From Treponema sp. (GTDB lineage Bacteria > Spirochaetota > Spirochaetia > Treponematales > Treponemataceae): a stretch of 25,597 nt of DNA. Made by a program: the position numbers and the translations under genes. The notes beneath the pieces are model-generated. The model did no database searches. It was given only the letters and a program-made list of their open reading frames with translations, and had not been told where the DNA came from. Where the stretch lies: contig JAEDGQ010000021.1 of the NCBI GenBank assembly GCA_016297415.1, positions 1 to 25,597 of the forward strand. The letters run 5' to 3'. Shown one piece after another: positions 18,101 to 24,401 of the stretch (the first letter of the stretch is position 1; the number at the start of each line of letters is the position of its first letter).

Positions 18101-19604
18101 CCTGAATAAGGCTGTTTTTTCCTGTCATGTAACTGCCGTCGATTTTAACGTGACCGCTTTTTTCATAATCAGCATGAGAATAATCATCAAATTCAAAAAC
18201 AAAATCCACAGACTGATTTACAGGCAGGACAGAAAGCTGAAGGGCTGTAAGGCTGCGCTCTCCCATAAAAAGCTGAGGAGCAAAGCACATAAATCCGTTT
18301 TTGTAAGGTTCAATATAAACTTCAGTCTGAACAAGTCCTCCGTTATTCAAAAGCAGATGATTAAGACTGAATACACCGGAAGGCTGCATGTTTTTAATGT
18401 CAAAACTTCCTTCATAGGATGCAGAAACCGGTTCTCCGGAAACATTAAATCTATTGATTTTTACAATTCCGTTCTGCCCCTTAAGGTTGTAATTAACATT
18501 TACTTTTTGTCCCATAATTTTTTTAGACAGGGAGATTTCAGCATCAGTTGAAAGATTAATGGAATCAACAAAATCAGTATCTTCAGCAAAGGATGCTCCC
18601 ACCTTAATGTCGCCAGTTACTGTTGAACCGAAGATTTTTTTTAAGAAACTGTGGCTGTTATGAACTCTCAGCAGACGGCCCGGATCAAGACGATTGGCAG
18701 AAGCACCTAAACTGACAGAAGATTTTTCCAGATCACCTTCACAGTGGAAGGTATATGGCAGAGAATTATTAATTGAACGGACAGTAATTCTATTGTCTGA
18801 ATAATTTGCCAGAAGTTCAGCCTTAGAAAGTGAATAATCGGCACGACTGTTTTCGAAAAGTTTAAGCAAAAGAGAGCTGCCGTTCAGGTTTTTGTAAAGT
18901 GTCCCGGAAACGGAAAAACCGCAGGCACAAAGACTGCGGTAATCATTGCTTTTCAGATAATCACTTCGGAACTCAAGACGTCCTGCGGTTTTTATTACTA
19001 CCCCGTTTCGTACATTAAAGCTTTTTTCCAGCAGAATATTTTTTATTGAAACAAGAAAATCATTTTTTTCTGTTGCATAATGAATGCTTAGATTTTTTAA
19101 TTCCACGTCAAACGGAATATCCAGCTGACGACCGTTCAAAAGCGGTAAAATCCGGGATTTCGAGTTTCCTTCTGTTTTTTTATTTTCAGAAAGAAAGTTT
19201 TCATTAATCTTCTCGATAATGTCCCCGTCTTTTACGGAGTCAAATTCGATTGTTACGCCTTGCAGCAGAAGAAGTTTTATTGCTTTTACAGGTTCTTTTG
19301 AAAAAAAATCAAGAAGTCTGTAAGAAAAAGTCGCTTTTTTAATCTGAACAAGTTTTTTACCACTGTCTGCATCACGAACTTCAATACCCCGAAGATTAAT
19401 TCCAGCCAGAACAGAAGGTGAAAGAGAATCGTATTTAATAATAAGTCCCGTTTTTAAGGCAATGTCTTCTGTAATTTCCAATGCCTCTTTTCGTAAAATT
19501 TTCTGTGTTTTTTGGTAAACAGGATTTATAAGTGCTATAGTACCTGTAACTAGAAAGAGGAATAATAAACTGCTTAAACTAACTTTAAGATATCGGGATT
19601 TCAT
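15183..19604 (-). CDS. tamB: TamB/AsmA-like translocation and assembly module protein
   Basis: 1473 residues, somewhat longer than E. coli TamB (about 1260). A single N-terminal membrane anchor (about 8-27, LSSLLFLFLVTGTIAL) is followed by a very long beta-rich periplasmic region (AsmA/TamB groove architecture). The conserved C-terminal TamB (DUF490) domain covers about 1130-1473, including GGVGAKGEVNLRGGEVVWL, an FNP motif (SQFNPRLSAS) and EIVELLGQVI. It ends ITLSWKHSF, with the aromatic terminal residue typical of outer-membrane beta signals. TamB proteins bridge inner and outer membranes and are thought to move phospholipids and aid outer-membrane protein assembly. Lying directly upstream of bamA, with no TamA gene nearby, agrees with BamA being its partner, as reported for Borrelia. 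The start codon has only a weak ribosome-binding site. Confidence 0.94.
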   Translation of the reverse strand: MKSRYLKVSLSSLLFLFLVTGTIALINPVYQKTQKILRKEALEITEDIALKTGLIIKYDSLSPSVLAGINLRGIEVRDADSGKKLVQIKKATFSYRLLDFFSKEPVKAIKLLLLQGVTIEFDSVKDGDIIEKINENFLSENKKTEGNSKSRILPLLNGRQLDIPFDVELKNLSIHYATEKNDFLVSIKNILLEKSFNVRNGVVIKTAGRLEFRSDYLKSNDYRSLCACGFSVSGTLYKNLNGSSLLLKLFENSRADYSLSKAELLANYSDNRITVRSINNSLPYTFHCEGDLEKSSVSLGASANRLDPGRLLRVHNSHSFLKKIFGSTVTGDIKVGASFAEDTDFVDSINLSTDAEISLSKKIMGQKVNVNYNLKGQNGIVKINRFNVSGEPVSASYEGSFDIKNMQPSGVFSLNHLLLNNGGLVQTEVYIEPYKNGFMCFAPQLFMGERSLTALQLSVLPVNQSVDFVFEFDDYSHADYEKSGHVKIDGSYMTGKNSLIQASASISNIFVDSLMQTVLFFSKDGLKDSDKKSFKTFEDFILTDEIYFTTDFETYSFNSPFFLVASTENQRQLLMLSIDGSNQTINLSNMELQFNDNTAHATGGIDFNGSFTDFNFFLDVVANTLPYTFSGSYSNKFLLVSGDYDFNAAFNFEDKIQGSVDFTSLPVKAGENIFTASVASTMYYKSADDFEIEVSNFDVEEPSGKIAFKPHFVFSGSGNKYGFVFSKIGYFDVASALDGKGSLIWGLTDGTLDSLLVDVKLKSLISSERVDLNASIQNPQLLPLSVENLMNDFYISAQGTLKNFCSGHFLTEQNKDNVINADFSATGTVKNPLVNLKLNKSSINAAGFPLTAFGNFVYDDRGLSVTDSQIKWAFLNVENITGGFKPEECTGSLTAKVSGELCELTFNVPLQVNLMSLTPGNNSFSNLMAQIKSDKMSGTFFPGNEKLDFVVTKNDSLINVVSAGGKGIRASIHGSSFEASSGVDSPLKFDLKGSVINNQLDIQIKNINADLRKFCQTISIPYVNFTQGTLNGALRISGLTTDPEFTGAVQVIKPEFTVPFLSKKTFRTEKVFATAGQKNFQVKPTKFLLDKNPVSVGLNIEFDRWGIDFLDCDILTDKDVYIPMDMTFPFIRYKGNAGFDMLIHLIPDSVTITGDIFGNKGAIEIQTNDIVGSDDDEENSDDMDFIVDLNIQIHNKVQILLNPLLRGLIVPGSAMELFIDTRTGGVGAKGEVNLRGGEVVWLNRNFYMKEGRMVFNETQDRFDPRITVRAETRERDVNNNQVTIILSATGQTLSQFNPRLSASPAKSEKEIVELLGQVITADSENAASLAVAGGDYIVQATVMRQVENALREVFNFDIFSIRTNVLQNAVKQGMEKSANRQPGFGNYFDNSAVYVGKYFGSAMYVDALMHWNYDDTKAGDKNSNGLVFQPEFGLEMESPYVNIRLGVAPDLEALKKSFWTTSPSITLSWKHSF

Positions 19605-19676
19605 TGCTTTGGGGATGTGGACAATTCTACTTTATTATCGGTAAAATTAGTACACTTTTTAAGGGGATATAATAAG
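19605..19676. other. Divergent intergenic region between tamB and tmk
   Basis: This 72-bp AT-rich gap must hold the promoters of the tamB run (minus) and of tmk (plus). On the minus strand TTAAAA-N17-GATAAT is a passable -35/-10 pair. On the plus strand TTGGGG (19609-19614), 18 bases, then TATTAT (19633-19638) is possible. Neither is convincing. A TATAAT at 19668-19673 is too close to the tmk ATG to be its -10 unless the mRNA is leaderless. Confidence 0.4.
19661..19666 (+). promoter_or_regulatory. tmk: Shine-Dalgarno that sets the tmk start
   Basis: AAGGGG lies 10 bases before the ATG at 19677. It decides the tmk start in favour of MILKNFVVFEG, where TMK family homology begins, over the open-frame ATG at 19617, which would add 20 unrelated residues. 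Confidence 0.65.
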
Positions 19677-20297
19677 ATGATATTAAAAAATTTTGTAGTT
19701 TTTGAAGGAATTGACGGAGCCGGAACTTCAACTCAAATTAAAGTTCTTTCAGAAAGACCGGAACATGAAAAATTCTTTTTTACAACAGAGCCTACAGACA
19801 GTCCTACAGGAAAATTTCTCAGAACAATGCTGAAAGGAGATGTAAAACTGGATCCCCGAACAAGTGCCTATCTTTTTGCAGCAGACAGAGCTGAACATCT
19901 TTACGGAACATCAGGTTCAAACTGCGGCATTGAAAAACTTTGCAGCCAGGGAAAAATTGTTGTAAGTGACAGATACCTTTTTTCAAGCCTTACATATCAG
20001 AGTGTTACCTGCGGTGACAAGCTTCCAAGACTATTGAACTCCCCTTTCCCCCTTCCACAGCTGCTTTTCTTTTTTAAAATAAAACCTGAAGTCAGCCTGA
20101 AAAGAGTTGAGGGACGAGGCGAAAGAGAAATCTATGAAAAACTGGATTTTCTTGAAGCAACAGAAAAACGTTATGAAAGCATTATGGAAGAATACAAAAA
20201 ACAAGATACAGGAATGAAAATAATTGAACTTGATGCAAGTCTTCCAAAAAAAGAAGTAAGCAGTTTAATCTGGACCGAACTTAGTAAAATTTTATAA
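19677..20297 (+). CDS. tmk: Thymidylate kinase with a variant P-loop
   Basis: 206 residues, normal for TMK (about 205-215). It phosphorylates dTMP to dTDP. The start NFVVFEGIDGAG is typical, but the Walker A motif reads GIDGAGTST (11-19) with T17 in place of the almost universal Lys. VVSDRYLFSSLTYQS matches the family DRY motif that positions dTMP. The later RGEREIYEKLDFLEATEKRY stretch is the LID/helix segment. I recall TMKs of some spirochaetes and deltaproteobacteria with the same GT(S/T)T variant, so this may be a real sub-family rather than an inactive enzyme. It is the first gene of a plus-strand pair; the start is set by the family N-terminus and AAGGGG. Confidence 0.95.
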   Translation: MILKNFVVFEGIDGAGTSTQIKVLSERPEHEKFFFTTEPTDSPTGKFLRTMLKGDVKLDPRTSAYLFAADRAEHLYGTSGSNCGIEKLCSQGKIVVSDRYLFSSLTYQSVTCGDKLPRLLNSPFPLPQLLFFFKIKPEVSLKRVEGRGEREIYEKLDFLEATEKRYESIMEEYKKQDTGMKIIELDASLPKKEVSSLIWTELSKIL

Positions 20298-20309
20298 AAA
20301 CTATTTCTT

Positions 20310-20352
20310 AAATGCCGATAATTAAATCGTGAAAAGATTATTACCGGCATTT
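20310..20352 (+). terminator. Hairpin enclosing the GTG start of the next gene; possible tmk terminator/attenuator
   Basis: AAATGCCG (20310-20317) pairs with CGGCATTT (20345-20352). Past one A/C mismatch, TAAT/ATTA (20319-20322 with 20340-20343) extends the stem. The stem is followed directly by TTAATTTTAG. The loop contains the GTG start codon (20329-20331) of the downstream gene, and the 3' arm is coding sequence. As RNA it could end part of the tmk transcript or hide the start codon. Only the pairing is seen; the role is inferred. Confidence 0.5.
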
Positions 20353-20946
20353 TTAATTTTAGCCTTATTCAGTTTTTTAGTTCCTCAAAAAGCCAGCGCT
20401 TACATGGTCAAATACAAAGAAGACTATTGGAAGCTTTTTCACGTTCACTATGCCCAGTATCCGGATGACGTAATGGAAAACATCTACTGGCTGGAGCAGG
20501 CTGTAAAGGCAGATTTCTGTAATCCTCTTTATGCACCATGCAAAATAGATGATGAAAAAGACTGGGAAAAATACCGCTATCTTTTTATGATGCACATCAA
20601 TCTGAAGCTTATTGAACAGCACATGCGGCTTGGAAAAGTTTACGACAAACAGGTTGCCAGATTTTATGATCAGCCCTGGTCTGAACTGTACATTGAAAAT
20701 CTGAAAAAATCCCTGAGCTGTTACGAAGCAGGTCTTTATTACTGGGAAGAGGCCTGTCTTTGGGCAGAAAAGGCAAATGTACCCAGATTCCAGTTTTTAA
20801 TTTTAAAAGACCTTCAGTACTGGGAAGATGAAAGGGAAAGAATCGGCACAGGAAAACTGGATTATAAAAAAATCCTTACAAGAGAAATCACAAGGGTTAA
20901 AAAAGTAATTTCTGATTTTGAAAATATGGATAAATCTGCATATTAA
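20329..20946 (+). CDS. Secreted aromatic-rich protein of unknown function
   Basis: 205 residues that I do not recognise. A clear signal peptide (residues 1-24, core LLPAFLILALFSFLV, end KASA|YM) sends it to the periplasm or beyond. The mature part is helical and unusually rich in Trp and Tyr (for example EDYWKLFHVHYAQYP and SCYEAGLYYWEEACLW), with Cys at CNPLYAPC and further on. Spacing of the helices suggests helical-repeat packing, but I cannot name a family. It starts with GTG, has no visible Shine-Dalgarno, and the start lies in the loop of a hairpin, so expression is probably low or controlled. It lies 31 bp after tmk; I recall that T. pallidum tmk is also followed by a hypothetical gene. 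Confidence 0.82.
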   Translation: MKRLLPAFLILALFSFLVPQKASAYMVKYKEDYWKLFHVHYAQYPDDVMENIYWLEQAVKADFCNPLYAPCKIDDEKDWEKYRYLFMMHINLKLIEQHMRLGKVYDKQVARFYDQPWSELYIENLKKSLSCYEAGLYYWEEACLWAEKANVPRFQFLILKDLQYWEDERERIGTGKLDYKKILTREITRVKKVISDFENMDKSAY

Positions 20947-20959
20947 TAAAAAAAGCTGC

Positions 20960-20976
20960 CATACCGAACTGGTATG
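20960..20976. terminator. Small hairpin, probable minus-strand terminator for the FIST-MCP unit
   Basis: CATACC (20960-20965) and GGTATG (20971-20976) enclose a 5-base loop. On the minus strand the stem is followed, after GCAGC, by seven T residues (20948-20954 as A on the plus strand). The offset makes it a weak intrinsic terminator by itself, but it lies just beyond the larger hairpin at 20981-21024, so together they separate the convergent transcripts. Confidence 0.5.
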
Positions 20977-20980
20977 AAGT

Positions 20981-21032
20981 GCACCCCTAAAGATGGACAA
21001 ATATCGTTCAAGTTTAGGAGGTGCTTTTTTTT
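20981..21032 (+). terminator. Terminator hairpin resembling paired IS3/IS150-type ends
   Basis: GCACCCCTAAA (20981-20991) pairs with TTTAGGAGGTGC (21013-21024), with one bulged base, and eight T residues follow (21025-21032). It can end plus-strand transcription from tmk and the unknown gene, just before the convergent stop at 21034. TGAAGTGCACCCCTAAAGAT (20975-20994) continues into GGACA and resembles IS150-group inverted repeats (TG...TGCACCC...GGAC). The opposite arm read on the minus strand, GCACCTCCTAAACTTGAAC, is an imperfect copy. It may therefore be a remnant or miniature element reused as a terminator. No transposase is present. Confidence 0.6.
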
Positions 21033-21033
21033 A

Positions 21034-21936
21034 TTAAAGTTCTTCCGGATTTTCCGGTGGATTTTTAAGATCTTCAAAAATGGCTTTAACTTCGTAAGAT
21101 AAAGAATACAAATCATTGAAAAGCATCTGATTCTTTGAAGCACAGTCAGCAAAAAGAGTAACATTATCTTTGTTAAGTTCTTCAGCTTCCTTAATATTTT
21201 TGATGATTTCATTAATGCTTGAAACGTTATCCGAAATTTTGCTGGAGATTTTTTCAACATTTAAATTATTTTCACCGTTAAGGTGGCGGATATTTTCAAA
21301 CTTCTGAAGAGTCTGATCAGCTTCTTCTGTTAAGTCAGCCAGATTTGCAGTATTACGCTTTGTTTCTCCTTCCAGATCTTTAATTGAATCCTGAAGCAGA
21401 TTTACATTGCTTAAAATCTGTTCTGTTGCTTTTTTTGTATTTTCAGAAAGTTTCTTTACTTCGTTTGCAATAATGCGGAAACCAGCACCTGCAGTACCAG
21501 CATGAGCGGCTTCGATTGAAGCATTGAAAGACAGAAGATTTGTCTGTTCTGAAATATTCTGAATGTTGGCAATAAGATGATTAATATCGTGAGTCTGCTG
21601 TGTAAGACGGGCAAACTGTTCAACATATTTTTTATGTTCGTTTTCAATTCTGCTTACAGATTCACGAAGCTGCTGGATTGCAGCAAAAATCAAATCAAGA
21701 TTACCATTGTTGTCATTGGCCTTTGATGCAATTTCTTTTGTATCAAGTTCCATCTGAGAAGAAGAAGTAATAAGTTCAGCGAGAGCTTTCTGCTGAGCCT
21801 GAGTAGCTTTAGCCTGAGCATCACGGCTTACAAGATATTCATTCAAGAATGAAGCACCTACAGCATCTTTTGCAAGATACTGGATAAGAGTTTCTACGGC
21901 TTCAAGACCGCTGTTTACAAGTTCAATTGATTCCAT
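21034..21936 (-). CDS. Soluble methyl-accepting chemotaxis protein (signalling domain only)
   Basis: 300 residues with no membrane segment and no HAMP domain. The N-terminal 60 residues are short helices. From about 60 to 285 it is a methyl-accepting coiled coil, whose hairpin tip is canonical: ISEQTNLLSFNASIEAAHAG (128-147) and GFRIIANEVKKLSE (152-165). That tip binds CheA and CheW. With no ligand domain of its own, it must take input from a partner or from its N-terminus. It is encoded 11 bp after the FIST gene, with GGGGAG before its ATG, so FIST is the likely sensor partner. The C-terminus NPPENPEEL is not a CheR-tethering pentapeptide. It could also be part of a purely cytoplasmic receptor array. 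Confidence 0.93.
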   Translation of the reverse strand: MESIELVNSGLEAVETLIQYLAKDAVGASFLNEYLVSRDAQAKATQAQQKALAELITSSSQMELDTKEIASKANDNNGNLDLIFAAIQQLRESVSRIENEHKKYVEQFARLTQQTHDINHLIANIQNISEQTNLLSFNASIEAAHAGTAGAGFRIIANEVKKLSENTKKATEQILSNVNLLQDSIKDLEGETKRNTANLADLTEEADQTLQKFENIRHLNGENNLNVEKISSKISDNVSSINEIIKNIKEAEELNKDNVTLFADCASKNQMLFNDLYSLSYEVKAIFEDLKNPPENPEEL

Positions 21937-21947
21937 GATTTTCTCCC

Positions 21948-23087
21948 CTAGTCTCCGATTACAACTGTAACAAGTGTCTGATTACAGTGAATGCGTCCCA
22001 GCTGTTCGCCATAAGCAGAGAATCCTGCAAATGTCGGGAATACAGAATTGTATTTATCAATAATTCTGCTGCTGATATTTTCGCGGGCGAAGAACATAGT
22101 TCTTGTGATACAAGTCATAAGCAAAGTGAATTTTGGCTGTGGAATTACAGCTTTAATTCCAGAACAGGTTTCATCACATTTCTGAAGAGGATCACCAACA
22201 TGCATAAGTTCCAGAGTTGAGTTAGGAACGATACGGGCAAATGTTGTAATTTTTCCATCGGGAGTAAAACCGGCAAGGGCACCAATATGAATGGCACCGT
22301 TAATAAAACGTCCAAATGGATTTTCAAAAGTCATATTTTCAGCCTGAGATTCAGATACACCAAGTTTTTCTGCATAGGCAGCTTTTGGAGTACGTCCATC
22401 AAGACGGCCGATAGTACGGGTAATTGGATTTGATTCACCAACAAAGAATGTTTTTCCTGTCTGATTGAAAATATCTTCCTGACGGATATCGAACTTACAG
22501 CTGGTTTTTACAAACATCATTGCAGCTCCGTCCTGAGTTGTTTCACCATTTACAGAAACAAAAGTTTTTGGTGTATCACCTGTATATCCGGCTGTTCCAC
22601 CGGCAAGTTTAAAATCATCATTTTTGATAATTGAATAGAAGTTGGTAAGTACAGTTTCTTCGCCGTTGTAAACACCGTTAATGAATGCTATGGCAAAAGC
22701 ATCTTTACCTGAATAAGGATCTCCACAACGGATTCCACAGAAATTAAGAGCTTCAACAATTTTCTTTCTGCTTCCAACCGGATAGCGGCTTCCATTTTCA
22801 ACAAGAACAGCTTTACATCGAACTGATGCATCTGACATTGTTGTAAGCACTACTGAATTGTTTGTAAAACCCTGAGGTGTAATTTCACCTGCAGTACTTG
22901 TCCCCATAACTTCTGCTAAAGGGAATCTTTCCTTAATTGCTCTTGAAAGTTCAGCAAAATCGTAATCAATGGCAGCAAAAAAGAAAACAGCTTTATAAGA
23001 AGAAGCATCGTGCTTAAGCTTCGAACAAAGTTCATTTACTGCTGACTGAACATCAGAGCTTCTGGAATTAACTACTTCCTGTTCCAT
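21948..23087 (-). CDS. FIST domain sensory protein (FIST_N plus FIST_C)
   Basis: 379 residues made up of FIST_N and FIST_C and nothing else. FIST_N (about 30-230) shows VFFFAAIDYDFAELSRAI and the family hallmark GTSTAGEIT (62-70). FIST_C (about 235-379) shows FINGAIHIGALAGFTPDGKI and FAGFSAYGEQLGRIHCNQT (353-371). FIST is described as an intracellular sensor for small ligands, possibly amino acids, usually fused to or encoded beside kinases, GGDEF or MCP modules. Here it is free-standing and directly upstream of a membrane-free MCP, so I infer a split cytoplasmic chemoreceptor. AGAGGT precedes the ATG by 5 bases, and an extended -10 promoter lies at 23110-23118. Confidence 0.94.
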   Translation of the reverse strand: MEQEVVNSRSSDVQSAVNELCSKLKHDASSYKAVFFFAAIDYDFAELSRAIKERFPLAEVMGTSTAGEITPQGFTNNSVVLTTMSDASVRCKAVLVENGSRYPVGSRKKIVEALNFCGIRCGDPYSGKDAFAIAFINGVYNGEETVLTNFYSIIKNDDFKLAGGTAGYTGDTPKTFVSVNGETTQDGAAMMFVKTSCKFDIRQEDIFNQTGKTFFVGESNPITRTIGRLDGRTPKAAYAEKLGVSESQAENMTFENPFGRFINGAIHIGALAGFTPDGKITTFARIVPNSTLELMHVGDPLQKCDETCSGIKAVIPQPKFTLLMTCITRTMFFARENISSRIIDKYNSVFPTFAGFSAYGEQLGRIHCNQTLVTVVIGD

Positions 23088-23109
23088 AAAAACCTCTTAC
23101 TAGAATAAC

Positions 23110-23118
23110 ATTATATCA
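23110..23118 (-). promoter_or_regulatory. Extended -10 promoter for the FIST-MCP operon
   Basis: The minus strand reads TGATATAAT, a full extended -10 (TGN plus TATAAT). No good -35 is found at 17 bases; that place is next to a T10 tract. The start of transcription would fall near 23103, giving a leader of about 15 bases to the ATG at 23087. Confidence 0.7.
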
Positions 23119-23125
23119 CGGACAG

Positions 23126-23135
23126 TTTTTTTTTT
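23126..23135. repeat. T10 homopolymer between divergent promoters
   Basis: Ten consecutive T on the plus strand. It lies where the aroB promoter would have its -35 box and inside the spacer/-35 region of the FIST promoter. Such tracts can change length by slippage, but only one allele is visible here. Confidence 0.9.
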
Positions 23136-23148
23136 CACTAAATTAACT

Positions 23149-23157
23149 TGTTATAAT
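23149..23157 (+). promoter_or_regulatory. aroB: Extended -10 promoter for aroB
   Basis: TGTTATAAT is a perfect extended -10. The place for the -35 (23129-23134) is TTTTTT, part of the T10 tract. Transcription would begin near 23164, giving a 50-base leader to the preferred ATG at 23214 or about 17 bases to the ATG at 23181. Confidence 0.7.
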
Positions 23158-23213
23158 CAGATTTTTTATTTTTCACTTTAATGAAATATAGATTTTCGCT
23201 AATATATTTAATC

Positions 23214-24386
23214 ATGCAGTTTGAAGAAAAAAACATTGCTTACCCGCCGGTACATCCCGGCACAGACAGAACTTTTATCCGTTTTTACAGCGGAATCCCT
23301 GACCTTAATTCTATTTTTTACGGTTCAGGCAGCGATGATAATCCACAGCGCATTTTTGTTACAGACACAAATGTTGCTTCTCTAACAGTATTAAAACCAT
23401 TCATCACTTTATTCCGTGGTGAAAATTTCAGTCAGCCGGAAATCAAACCTTTATGGACCGGCCGTCGGGGAAAAGATGTACTTCTTATTCTGGGAAGCGG
23501 AGAACCATACAAAACAATTGAAAGCGTTCTGGCCATCTGTAAAGCTGCAATTGATGCAAACGGTCAGCGTTCTGCAGTATTTGTAGGAATTGGTGGCGGA
23601 GTTATAACTGATATGACAGCTTTTGCGGCTTCAATCTTTAAGCGGGGTTCCAGCTGCGAACTTATGCCTACAACACTTCTTTCAATGGTAGATGCTGCTG
23701 TAGGCGGAAAAACAGGCTGCGACTTTGACACATACAAAAATATGATTGGTTCATTCTTCCCTGCACAGAAGATTCACATCATACCTTCATTCATTGAAAG
23801 TCTTCCTGCAGGTGAATACAGAAGCGGTATGGCTGAAGTCGTAAAAACAGCACTTCTCTACTCAAAGGAACTTTTTGAAAAACTTGCTGCCAGACCGGAA
23901 ATTCTTGAAAACAGAAAAGATCCTCTCGTTGAAGAAATGATTCGTATCTGTGTAAATGCAAAGGCAGCCGTTGTTGAACAGGATTTAACGGAAAAAAATA
24001 TCCGTATGCAGCTTAATCTTGGACACACTTTCGGACACGCTCTTGAAAGTCGTGCAGGTCTTGGAACTGTAACCCATGGTGATGCAGTGGCCTGGGGAAT
24101 GGTTCGTGCTGCAGAACTTTCAAAAAAAATCGGATTATGTTCCAGCGCTTACACAGAAAAAGTTAAGGCCGTTATGGCATCTTTTGGCTGGGAAACTTCT
24201 CCAGTTCACCCTGCATTAAAAGACAAATACAAGACTGACGAAGAAAGAGCTCATTCACTTTTTGACGCCATGAAAAAAGACAAAAAGAACTCTTCAAGCA
24301 AAGTTCGTTTTGTTTTACAGGAAGATATAAGCGAAACTGTAATTACAGAAGTAAACGAATCTGATGTACTTTCTGTTTTAATGTAA
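23214..24386 (+). CDS. aroB: 3-dehydroquinate synthase
   Basis: 390 residues from the chosen start. It converts DAHP to 3-dehydroquinate, step two of the shikimate pathway, using NAD+ and a divalent metal. Seen motifs: GGGVITD (127-133, NAD site; usually GGGV.GD, so Thr replaces Gly), TTLLSMVDAAVGGKTG (Lys166), AEVVK with E208 and LNLGHTFGHALE with H271 and H275 as the metal ligands. All catalytic residues are present. The frame opens at 23181, but the extra 11 residues (MKYRFSLIYLI) are unlike the family, so 23214 is preferred. Neither start has a Shine-Dalgarno. It is driven by the extended -10 at 23149-23157. The cysteine desulfurase gene follows 15 bp later, probably in one operon. Confidence 0.95.
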   Translation: MQFEEKNIAYPPVHPGTDRTFIRFYSGIPDLNSIFYGSGSDDNPQRIFVTDTNVASLTVLKPFITLFRGENFSQPEIKPLWTGRRGKDVLLILGSGEPYKTIESVLAICKAAIDANGQRSAVFVGIGGGVITDMTAFAASIFKRGSSCELMPTTLLSMVDAAVGGKTGCDFDTYKNMIGSFFPAQKIHIIPSFIESLPAGEYRSGMAEVVKTALLYSKELFEKLAARPEILENRKDPLVEEMIRICVNAKAAVVEQDLTEKNIRMQLNLGHTFGHALESRAGLGTVTHGDAVAWGMVRAAELSKKIGLCSSAYTEKVKAVMASFGWETSPVHPALKDKYKTDEERAHSLFDAMKKDKKNSSSKVRFVLQEDISETVITEVNESDVLSVLM

Positions 24387-24401
24387 AACCAGGATTTATA
24401 A

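Noticed and set aside
19668..19673. TATAAT just before the tmk ATG, considered as its -10
   Set aside because: Only 3 bases from the start codon and with no -35; it is more likely spacer between AAGGGG and the ATG.
19617..19676. Upstream extension of tmk (20 residues from the ATG at 19617)
   Set aside because: TMK homology begins at MILKNFVVFEG, and a Shine-Dalgarno lies within the extension.
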